Below, in pieces: positions 55,339 to 64,000 of a stretch of 64,000 bases of DNA. The position numbers and the translations under genes were made by a program. Each line of letters starts with the position of its first letter. The first letter of the stretch is position 1. This stretch comes from Chlorocebus sabaeus (lineage: Eukaryota > Chordata > Mammalia > Primates > Cercopithecidae), in the NCBI RefSeq assembly GCF_047675955.1, contig NC_132919.1, forward strand, positions 68,118,816 through 68,182,815, written 5' to 3'. The notes under the pieces were generated by a model. It saw nothing but the letters and a program-made list of their open reading frames with translations. It did not search any database and was not told where the DNA came from.

Positions 55339-56862
55339 GATTCTTCGTGGAGGAAAAATGACTAAGGACTGAGCCCCCTACCCAACTACCCCCACCCCAA
55401 TCCCACCTTTACCCTCTTCCTTCCCCAGCCAGGGCAGCCTCTCCACATCTTTCACTGACTCTTGGATATGAAACTGCCCAGCATTCCTGGGAGTCTTAGA
55501 GTTGTCCAGGAAGTTCTATCCAACCTCTTAGCAGCCTCTTCCCTAGGGCCTTTGCTCCCACACTCTCATGGAATCAGACAGAGATCCTACCAGGCCAGAT
55601 GAATCTGGAAACAGCTTCAGAGACACTGCTTCTCAGGGTCTCTTGGCTGCCACCCATGCCTCCTCCTACTGCTGTTCTCCTGTGTCAGCCAGGCCTCCTT
55701 CTGGTCTGGACACCACCTGGCCTGGTGGGAGAGACGCTTTGGAACCAGCTGGCGACTTGGATAGTAAATGCTTCAAAAGGAAGGAAATGACGGAGACACA
55801 CGCCCTTGCCCACCTTCCTCTATGGGCTGTACATCTGAGGCTTTGGGGCCCCTTAGTTGTCCCCAAACCCCAAGAAAAATCAGAATGTGGAGAGTCAAGG
55901 ACAGCAACTCAGCTGCTGCAAGCCAGAAACCCATCCCTATCTCTAAATTTGTTGGCTAAGTGGGGACACTTCTAAGCACTGACTAGAGAAGACAGAAAAA
56001 TAGCCTCATGTAGGTTTCTGTGTCCCCATATAGGCCCGTCCACACAGGCTTGACTGGGTGGACAAGAATGAACCTATGACAGCACCTGCTGCTTCAAAAT
56101 CAAAATCAATTTAGGGATATAGCAGGGGCTGTTGGGCTGTGCTCCAGAGAAAAGGAGCAGCTACTCCCTTTAAATCCACGATTTGTGGATTGAAAACCTC
56201 TCCAGATGCCCAGTTGCTGGGCTTAACAACTATGGGCTGGAAACAACGTAGAGGCTGAAAAGTGTCCCCTACATTATGGAGGGGAGGGGAGATAATAAGG
56301 AAGGCTCGGATGAGGGCCTGGAGATGCGGAACCCTGGCGTAGAAGGTTCTCTAGCTACAGTGTCCTGTGACTGCAAAAGGGGACAAGAAAATCCCTCTTC
56401 CTCCATGGCATGGATTTACGCTCTTGCTGTGTGTTCTACAAATGCTGTTATTGTGGGAGGAAATGCTAGGTTTTTGTGTGTGGACTGCCCAGACCTCAGC
56501 CAGGTCTTCTGGAGATGCCACTTGAGGACTGCGGCCAAAGAGCATGAGGGACTGAAGCCCTGGCTGCCTCAGCGCTCTGTCTCCCAACACCAGCTGGTGT
56601 TGCAGAGGGAGGTCAACGCGAGTTTGGATCTCTTGTACGCAGATGTAATCATTCACATGTAACCCCACCTCTCCACCCCAAAAAGGGCAAGAGCTGTGGA
56701 AAATGATTGCCAAATGAGATGGCTGGTTAGAGCATGATTTTTTCTAAAGCATACTTCATATATTTTCTTAAGATTACATCAAACTAATTGTGCAAGGTCA
56801 ATTCACTTTGTAAGAAAACTCTTGGAGAAATAAAGTCAATAAAAAGCAAAGTTCCCAGGCCT
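55339..56862 (+). other. MEOX1: MEOX1 3' UTR
   Basis: About 1.5 kb follow the stop codon without Alu, MIR or L2 sequence, unlike everything around it; this fits a transcribed, constrained 3' UTR. Its length plus the coding sequence gives roughly 2.3 kb, in line with the known MEOX1 mRNA size (recalled). The exact cleavage site is inferred. ORFs inside it have no recognisable product. Confidence 0.8.
56829..56843 (+). terminator. MEOX1: Tandem AATAAA polyadenylation signals
   Basis: AATAAA occurs at 56829-56834 and again at 56838-56843, followed by a TGTG-containing stretch near 56892 that could be the downstream GU element. Cleavage is expected around 56855-56880. Confidence 0.8.
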
Positions 56863-57283
56863 TTTTCTTTGCAGAGCGAACAACCACAGCTCTTGTGTGC
56901 AACCTTCTGATTGACCAGACAATGTCTAGAAGCAAGAGAAAACGGGAAGAAATGATCTAGACAGAGCTGTCCCCCTTTAGTTTTTCAAAAGGTAGGTACC
57001 AAATATAATTGTTGCCAAAAATTTTTTTTTTCTCCCATGCAAATGCATGGTCTTCATTTCTCATTGTAAAAGTTTAGCTTTCAGTTTCCCTAAACTATGA
57101 CCTATCAAATAGTCAATGTTTTGTAAACAAAAGATGAACTCTTTTGTTAATAGACTAATCTTGACCACAAAGTAACCATTCCTAATGTTTAAATTCAAAG
57201 TTTAGAGATTTTATTTTTCAAGGTAGAAAAGTGTGTATTAATAGTAGTAAAAAATGATGTAAGAAAAAATATCCCATATTCTG
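56863..57283. other. AT-rich unique sequence after MEOX1
   Basis: No gene or repeat recognised. Confidence 0.5.
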
Positions 57284-57314
<31 letters not shown>

Positions 57315-57595
57315 GAGACAGTTTCGCTCTTGTTGCTCAGGTTGGGACGCAATGTCACCATCTTGGCTCACTGCAACCTCCACCTCCTGGGTTCAAGTGA
57401 TTCTCCTGCCTCAGCCTCCTGAGTAGCTAGAATTACAGGCATACGCCATCATGTCCAGCTAATTTTTGTATTTTTAGTAGAGATGGGGTTTCTCCATGTT
57501 GGCCAGTCTGGTCTCCAGCTCCTGACCTCAGGTGATCCACCCGCCTCGGCGTCCCAAAGTGCTGGGATTACAGGCGTGAGCCACCACACCTGGCC
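57284..57595 (-). repeat. Alu (S-type)
   Basis: T tract of about 30 nt. Confidence 0.95.
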
Positions 57596-57604
57596 TCTAT
57601 GTCC

Positions 57605-57887
57605 TTTTTTTATTTCTTTTCTTTTTTTGAGACGGAGTCTTACTCTGTCGCCCGGGCTGGAATGTAGTGCCATCTCAGCTCACTGTCACTTCAAGCTCTG
57701 CCTCAGCCTCCTGAGTAGCTGGGACTACAGGCGCCCGCCACCATGCCCGGCTAATTTTTTTGTATTTTTAGTAGAGACTGGGTTTCGCCATGTTAGCCAG
57801 GATGGTCTTGATCTTCTGACCTTGTGATCCACCTGCCTTGGCCTCCCAAAATGCTGAGATTACAGGCATGAGCCGCTGCACCCGGCC
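57605..57887 (-). repeat. Alu (Y-like) with deletion
   Basis: CTATGTC duplications flank it; part of the right arm near the CACTGTCACTTCAAGC region is missing. Confidence 0.93.
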
Positions 57888-58355
57888 CTATGTCTTTGTC
57901 TCACCAAGATATCAACAATGGACATAACAGGACTGGCTATGGCGAGGTGAGAGAGAGAGGCAGTAGAGGAGACCTGGCCAGGATCTTGCATTGATGTAGC
58001 CTGGGCCAGGTGTGGGCAGTGCCTGGAAGTGACATCAGCAGGAGCTGAAATCAGGCAGACCTACCAAAATCAAGGTGCCAAACAGAGGTGGGTTCAGTGG
58101 CTCAGGTTCAGGTTCACAGCCAAGCAACATGGACACGCTCAGTCACCCCTGTCCACCCTCCTGCTGGAAACTCAACTCTGTGGCTTCAGGGGACATCATC
58201 ATCTTCTGGCTTTCCTCATCTGTCCTATATGTTCCTTCTCTGTCCCTCATGCAGGCCCCTTTCTCGACGCTTCTGCTCTCACGGCTGGTTCTCAAGGTTT
58301 TCTCTTTCTACCACCACCTTCCCTATTTTTCAGTCTCTCCCCAGATGATCCCATC
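57888..58355. other. Unique intergenic sequence
   Basis: ORFs of 86-140 codons overlap in three frames without domains; not genes. Confidence 0.5.
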
Positions 58356-58359
58356 CACC

Positions 58360-58845
<486 letters not shown>

Positions 58846-58849
58846 ATTC

Positions 58850-59040
58850 ACCTACATTTACACAGCATTTGTGCCGTATTGAGCACTGTTCTGCTTTACA
58901 TGTACAAACTAAGTGAATTCTCTTAGCCATCCTAAGAGGTAGTACTACTGTAATTCCCATTTCACACATGAGGTAACCAAGGCGGAGAGAAGCTGAGTAA
59001 ATTCCCGAGGTTTTATGTGGTTCGTGTTTGGGGTGGATTG
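58850..59040 (-). repeat. MIR
   Basis: Reverse-strand: TTGAGCACTGTTCTGCTTTA and CCCATTTCACACATGAGGTA. Confidence 0.8.
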
Positions 59041-59460
59041 TATTATTTGGCCCAGGTATCTTCTTCCCTCTCCACTGGGGAAATGCCTCCCTGATCATTG
59101 CCATATGATACACCTGCCGTGGTAAGGGCACACTTCCTCACCTAATTGACATCAGCTTGTCCTTGTGGCCTGCTTTGGCCGATAGAATGTGAGCAGAAGG
59201 ACATGTGTTGTATCCAAGCAGAAGCTTTACAGGTCATCGCACTGCTGTGCTCCTGCTGTTTTCCCTCTGTACAAGGCTGAAATGGAGGTTCCCTGGGTTC
59301 CAGAAGGAGAAAAACGTGGAACTGGGCTCCAGAAGGAGAAAAATGTAGAACAAAGCTAGAGCTGACCCCACAGCCTTCATAGATGTCAGTGAGGATATAA
59401 ACATTTGTTGTTGTAAGCCACTGGGATTTGTGGGTCATTTGTCACTGCCACACCAGCTCG
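59041..59460. repeat. Probable old LTR-type remnant
   Basis: Ends ACATTTGTTGTTGTAAGCCACTGGGATTTG, resembling common old LTR-like 3' ends. Contains a 29-bp tandem pair at 59299-59356. Confidence 0.4.
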
Positions 59461-59689
59461 TAAAAACTGACCACTCCAGAGATGAAGCTGGGTTTGGAAT
59501 TGAGTCATTCTGGCCCCAGGCCACCACTTCCTATGCCTGATCTGGGTCCCTAAGCTTTTATATTCTGCTGCCTACTGCCCTTTGCCACCTAGGATGACTA
59601 TAAGCATCTCAAACTCCCATATCTGAAGGGGAAATCACCATTCCTGGAACTGGGTGAGCACCACTGCCCGCATTCTGATTTCTCTACTG

Positions 59690-60250
59690 TAGCTGGCAAC
59701 ACTACCTGTTCATTCACACTGGAAGCCTGGGGCACATCCTTGATACTGACCTCTGCTTTTCCGAACCAATCCACTACCTGCTCCTGCTCATTTTACTTCC
59801 CATATAGATATTTCTCCCACCCACGGCATTGTCTTCCCACCACCACTGCCTTCCTTCTGGCTGTTGACGTCTCACTTGAATTAGAGCCTCTGAGAGCCCT
59901 CCCTCCTGGTCTGAGGCTGCTCAAATCCCATCCCCTCTCAGCCTGTAGAGTGATCACCAAAAAAATTCAACCCTGTCACCCCCTGTTTAAAACCTATCCG
60001 CAGCTTCCCTCACCCACAAAATAAAGTCCAAGGGCCTTCACAGGTCTCCATGATCCAGCCCCTGACCATCTCCACAGCCGCAACCTACCACCTCCGCCAC
60101 AAATCCTGGGCTCTAGCAAGACCAAGGCACCTTCCATTCCACAGCCACAGGCCATGTGATTTCTCTTCTCCATTCCTTGGCTCATTCCCTTCTGCCTGGA
60201 GTGCCCTCCCGCACCTGGAGCCCCAAGGACTTATGCATTCTAGGAGCACT
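59690..60250 (+). repeat. L2
   Basis: Follows the L2 consensus order: ATAAAGTCCAAGGGCCTTCA, CATGATCCAGCCCCTGACCA, CTTCTGCCTGGAGTGCCC. Confidence 0.85.
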
Positions 60251-60289
60251 CTAAAGGAACACGCAGGAAGTTTCAATATAAATATGGCC

Positions 60290-60595
60290 AGGTTTTTTTT
60301 TTTTTTTTTTTTTTTAAGAGACTTCATTTCCCAACGTGGAGTACAAAGGTATGATCACGGCTCACTGCAGCCTCAAACTCATAGCCTCAAGCAATCCTCC
60401 CACCTCAGCCTCCTGAGTAGCTAGCTGGGACTACAGGTGTGAAAAACCATGCCCAGCTAATTTTTAAATTGCTTTGTAGAGATGGGTGTCTCACTATGTT
60501 GCCCAGGCTGGCCTTGAACTTCTGGCCTCAAGGGATCCTCCTGCTTCACCTCCCAAAGCCCTGGGGTTACAGGCATGAGTCACTGCACCCAGCCC
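60290..60595 (-). repeat. Alu (J-type)
   Basis: Diverged reverse Alu with T tract. Confidence 0.95.
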
Positions 60596-61602
60596 AAACT
60601 AATTTTCAATAGTAGATCAATGCCTAACATGAGGCAGCAACATTCACCAATTTCTAAAACCATCAGAAAAAAACCTCAGTGTGAGAATTTTCCTTTCCCC
60701 AATAAACCCAGTTAATAAGCCCACTGAGGAGAGTTTGATCATGACATTAAAAGTACATGCACACATCAATCAAGAGGTTTCTGGTTTCTTTTGAACGCTC
60801 CCTGCACTGCTCTCCCTCTTCAGCGTTGGTGTGTGATTGACCAGTGCTGGGTGAGCAGTAGCTGGGACCAGCTGTTCTTCAAGTTAGGTAAAAATCCTCT
60901 ACTTTCTCCCGAGGGCAAAGCTGCATGAAGGAAGCAAGGCCACCCACTGGCAACTCCCTGATGGGAACCAGTGAGTGTGACCAGAGATGGTGGCTTGGTA
61001 GAAATCCAAACAACTGAGAATTCCCAGACGGTAACTTTTCAGTAATGGTTTTCTCCATCCTTGAGACAGCATCAGGGACGAACGAGTGTGTGGCTGACCT
61101 GCTGAGAGAGGTGAGGAGATATGAAAAAAAGAGAGAGATGAAGCAAGCGAGTAGGGAATCCATTTCCAAATGAAAAGGCCTGGAGGGGCTCAGGCCTTCA
61201 GAAATCTGCTCACCTGCCTGGGCCAGGTCCTGAGATGGATGTGTGCATTTCTGATAGTTCTTCTATTCAAAGATGAGAATCAGTGTCAGGGAGAGATTTA
61301 CTCTTTTCTGTCCAGACCTCCAAAGCACCACAATTCTCAGTAACTGGGTAAGCCCGTGGTGGGTGGCTTTCTTTCCTTCCATTGAGTGGAAATGATTGCC
61401 CTTAAGAGTTATATATTCTTCGACCAGACAGAGGAGCCTGTGCCTACTAATCCCTCACAACCACCGGTGAGGCACTAGTCAGTCATGTCATCTCTTGGCC
61501 ACCACGGTGCTGGGCTGTCTCCATGTTCCTTCTCTTACCAGCTGCCGCTTCTCAGTCCCATTTGCTGCCAACCCTGGCTACCTGAATATTTTTGAAACAC
61601 TT
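60596..61602. other. Unique intergenic sequence
   Basis: Nothing recognised. Confidence 0.5.
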
Positions 61603-61682
61603 TGAAAAATATCTCAAATCCTGCTGGGCGCAGTGGGTCACATGAAAAATATCTCAAATCCTGCTGGGCGCAGTGGGTCACA
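61603..61682 (+). repeat. 40-bp perfect tandem duplication at an Alu 5' junction
   Basis: Units 61603-61642 and 61643-61682 are identical and span flank plus the first Alu bases. Confidence 0.95.
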
Positions 61683-61941
61683 CAGGTAATCCCAGAACTT
61701 TAGGAGGCTGAGGCAGGCAGATCACCTGAGGTTGGGAGTTCGAGACCAGCCTGGCCAACATGGTGAAACCCTGTCTCTACTAAAAATACAAAAATTAGCT
61801 CGGTGTGGTGGCACCTATCTGTAATCCCAGCTACTTGGGAGGCTGAGGCATGAAAATCACTCGAAGCCGGGAAGCAGAGGTTTCAGTGAGCTGAGATCGT
61901 GCCTCTGCACTCCAGCCCAGGCAACAGAGCGAGACTCCGTC

Positions 61942-61965
<24 letters not shown>
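61623..61965 (+). repeat. Alu (S-type)
   Basis: Full-length with a 23-nt A-tail; its first ~20 bp are doubled by the tandem duplication. Confidence 0.95.
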
Positions 61966-61973
<8 letters not shown>

Positions 61974-62084
61974 TCGAATGCTACCTGTGGCCACGACTGT
62001 CCCTTTATTCTCTATCTTCCCACCTTGTGTGTGTTCCTTTATGGCCTCTACCACAATTTGTCATTCTTCTACTTTTTGTTTCCT

Positions 62085-62215
62085 TATTCATTTATGGTCT
62101 GCTTTATAGGCTGGAAGAAAGAGAAAGGGATATGTTTCTCTGACCATTTTATTCCCAGCTACCAGCATGATGCCTGGCACATCATAAATGCTCAATAGAT
62201 AGTATTGAATGAGTG
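62085..62215 (+). repeat. L2 3' end
   Basis: ATGCCTGGCACATCATAAAT, then TCAATAGATAGTATTGAATG. Confidence 0.75.
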
Positions 62216-62221
62216 GACACA

Positions 62222-62264
62222 TGGATGGAAGGATGGATGGATGGATGGATGGATGGATGGATGG
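62222..62264. repeat. (GGAT)n
   Basis: About ten units following the L2 end. Confidence 0.95.
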
Positions 62265-63239
62265 GGGAGCCATTAAATTACTGACATCACTGACTTCTCA
62301 GTTCAAAACTGCCCATTGCTGGACACGTTGACAGTGTAGGAGAAGCTCGGTCCAGAAGCTGGTTAGGTGGCTTGATGCAGTCAGGGCTTCAGAGACCACC
62401 AGGTCTGGTAGTCACCCTGTTTCTACAGCCCCAGGGAACTCTCTGGGACCAAGGTTCTCTGCAAATCCCTCCCCCACTCTCTGAGCTCTGTCTGAAGTCT
62501 GGACAAGCCTCTCCTCTTTGACCTGTGGTTGGCAAAGAAACAGTTTCTAAAGCCTGACAACAGCGAGACTCAGAGGCGTGCCTGATAAGAGGTTTGTGAG
62601 CCACTCACACGTCTCTGAGGGTGATGCTTAATAACTTCAAGGTGACATCAGGGTTGGGACTAATATCCGATTGAACAAAAAGAGACATGACCTAACTCGT
62701 CTCTCGCCATGGGCCTGGCTGCGAGAGCTTCTCTTTCTTTATTAATTTCCTAACTGGAGTTGCTGGCTCAGGACTCCAGCCTGTCCCCAGAGCTGGGGCC
62801 CACGGCTGGGCTTCAATCCAGCGTTAGTGGGAAGGGAACAGGCTCAGCCAGGGTCTGAGAACCCCCAGGATGAACGTCCACTGAGTCTGCGCTCATCTTG
62901 GCAAGAGCCTCGTGGTCGGCTTTCTCCACCATCCAGCAGATTTACCCTGCTTTGAGAAAATCCAGTAGGGCAGATCCAAAGGCTCTAAAAAATTCCTCCT
63001 GGTACAAAAAACCTTGCTGCAGCCTCCCAGCAAGCTGCAGGCTTCCCCAGTGGCTGTGAAAGATGGTTTTATTTGTGTTTTAAAAAATGATTTAAAACCA
63101 GTTTTCCAGGAACACAAATCCTGTCTAAAGCACCCGGTGCACCTGGCTAGGGAGCTGCAGGCCTGTGTCTGAGCTGGCTGACTGCCTGGTGGGACCATGC
63201 TATCTTCAGGTTATTTTCCTTTAAGATATTCTCTGTATT
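62265..63239. other. Unique intergenic sequence
   Basis: No gene or repeat recognised. Confidence 0.5.
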
Positions 63240-63533
63240 GGCCAGGCACGGTGGCTCACGCCTGTAATCCTAGCACTTTGGGAGGCTGAGGGGGGTGGAT
63301 TGCCTGAGCTCAGGAGATCGTGACCAACCTGGGCAACACGGTAAAACCCTGTCTCTACTAAAATACAAAAAGTTAGCTGGGCGTGATGGTGTGTGCCTGT
63401 AGTCCCAGCTACTCAGGAGGCTGAGGCAGGAGAACTGCTTGAACCCAGGAGGCGGAGGTTTCAGTGAACCAAGATGGTGCCACTGCACTCCAGCCTGGGC
63501 GACAGAGCAAGACTCGGTCTCTTAAAAAAAAAA
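63240..63533 (+). repeat. Alu (S-type)
   Basis: Full-length with short A-tail. Confidence 0.95.
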
Positions 63534-63608
63534 AGTATCTGTTTGCAGAAGGAGAAATCCTGTGTTTCTTATCACCTTCCCTCCCCATGGCTCTCACCCT
63601 ACCCCCAC

Positions 63609-63634
63609 GTACACACACACACACACACACACAC
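63609..63634. repeat. (AC)13
   Basis: Uninterrupted dinucleotide run. Confidence 0.95.
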
Positions 63635-63654
63635 CAGCTTTGGACACTAGCAGA

Positions 63655-63800
63655 TTCCAGTTCCTACACAGGCTGTGCCACAGATTAGTTGTGTGACCTG
63701 CGTGGAGTCATGCATCTTCTCTGAGCCTCAGTTTCCTCATCCAGTGTCCTGCAGAAGTAGTGGTGCTTGATAAACACTTGTTGAAAAATGCTCCTACAAA
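63655..63800 (+). repeat. MIR
   Basis: Contains TTAGTTGTGTGACCTGCGTG and TGAGCCTCAGTTTCCTCATC. Confidence 0.8.
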
Positions 63801-64000
63801 GCACAGATCATATTTTACTCACAGGCTGATAGGAGGATTAGATTCATTCATTCACTCCACAAAAATATTACTTGAGTGCCAACTATGTGTTAAGTCCTAG
63901 GTAGGGTGAGTGGAGATGGTCAGACTGTCCCCAGGAAAATGGGGTAAGGTCTACAGAATACCTTGCACGGTGCCTGGCTCAGAGTGGGCCCTCCAAGTGG

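Larger units (their letters stand above)
35105..56862 (+). other. MEOX1: MEOX1 transcription unit (3 coding exons)
   Basis: MEOX1 is a nuclear Antennapedia-class homeodomain transcription factor expressed in paraxial mesoderm. With MEOX2 it directs sclerotome and somite polarity, and recessive human loss causes Klippel-Feil syndrome 2 (established knowledge). Here the three coding exons join in phase into 254 residues, the length I know for human MEOX1. Splice sites are GT-AG: exon 1 donor CAG|GTAGGT, intron 1 acceptor CTCTCCCCAG|ACAACC, exon 2 donor CAG|GTGCGC, intron 2 acceptor CCTAG|GTCAAA. Intron 1 is 17,969 bp and intron 2 is 1,481 bp. The 5' end is inferred from a TATA-like box at 35075 and is uncertain. 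The 3' end is placed about 20 nt beyond two AATAAA signals. Confidence 0.93.

Noticed and set aside
57888..58355. Overlapping ORFs of 86-140 codons
   Set aside because: Three frames open at once without domains indicates non-coding sequence.

Overview
This is a primate nuclear window, most likely from an Old World monkey. It carries roughly 50 Alu insertions. Two of them (22416-22725 forward, 30649-30959 reverse) have the CTCAAGC box, the ACTAGCCGGGCGAGGTGG linker and the GTAAAC change that I know from cercopithecid AluY lineages. Only one protein-coding gene is supported: MEOX1, the mesenchyme homeobox 1 transcription factor of somites, on the + strand in three coding exons (35124-35592, 53562-53734, 55216-55338). 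They encode 254 residues with an intact homeodomain, followed by a 3' UTR of about 1.5 kb ending at AATAAA signals at 56829 and 56838.

Layout. 1-35100 is intergenic DNA upstream of MEOX1. By known gene order in primates (recalled, not visible here) it faces SOST and should overlap the interval deleted in van Buchem disease, which holds SOST bone enhancers. I see no exon in it. It is a mosaic of Alu, MIR, L2, MER5 and simple repeats, with a few repeat-free blocks that look regulatory: a MEF2-site block at 540-660, AT-rich blocks at 7790-8150, 12900-13330, 25330-25660 and 33960-34440, and two strong CTCF-motif matches at 18560 and 22965. 35100-56862 is the MEOX1 transcription unit. Intron 1 (17,969 bp) holds many Alus, a (TTCC)33 array grown in an Alu tail, a 21-bp minisatellite and a CpG island at about 50810-51425. 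Intron 2 (1,481 bp) is largely MER5A, Alu and MIR. 56863-64000 is intergenic DNA downstream, by synteny toward ETV4, again with no recognisable exon.

How it works together. The coding content is one developmental regulator. The interest lies in cis-regulation: candidate enhancers and boundary motifs between two genes with different tissue programmes, a CpG island inside intron 1 that could be an unannotated promoter, and a weak exon 2 donor whose skipping would give a homeodomain-less protein. I found no sign of a new multi-gene system, RNA gene cluster, CRISPR array or intact mobile element. Repeat family names and all comparisons with human sequence are from memory; no alignment was run.
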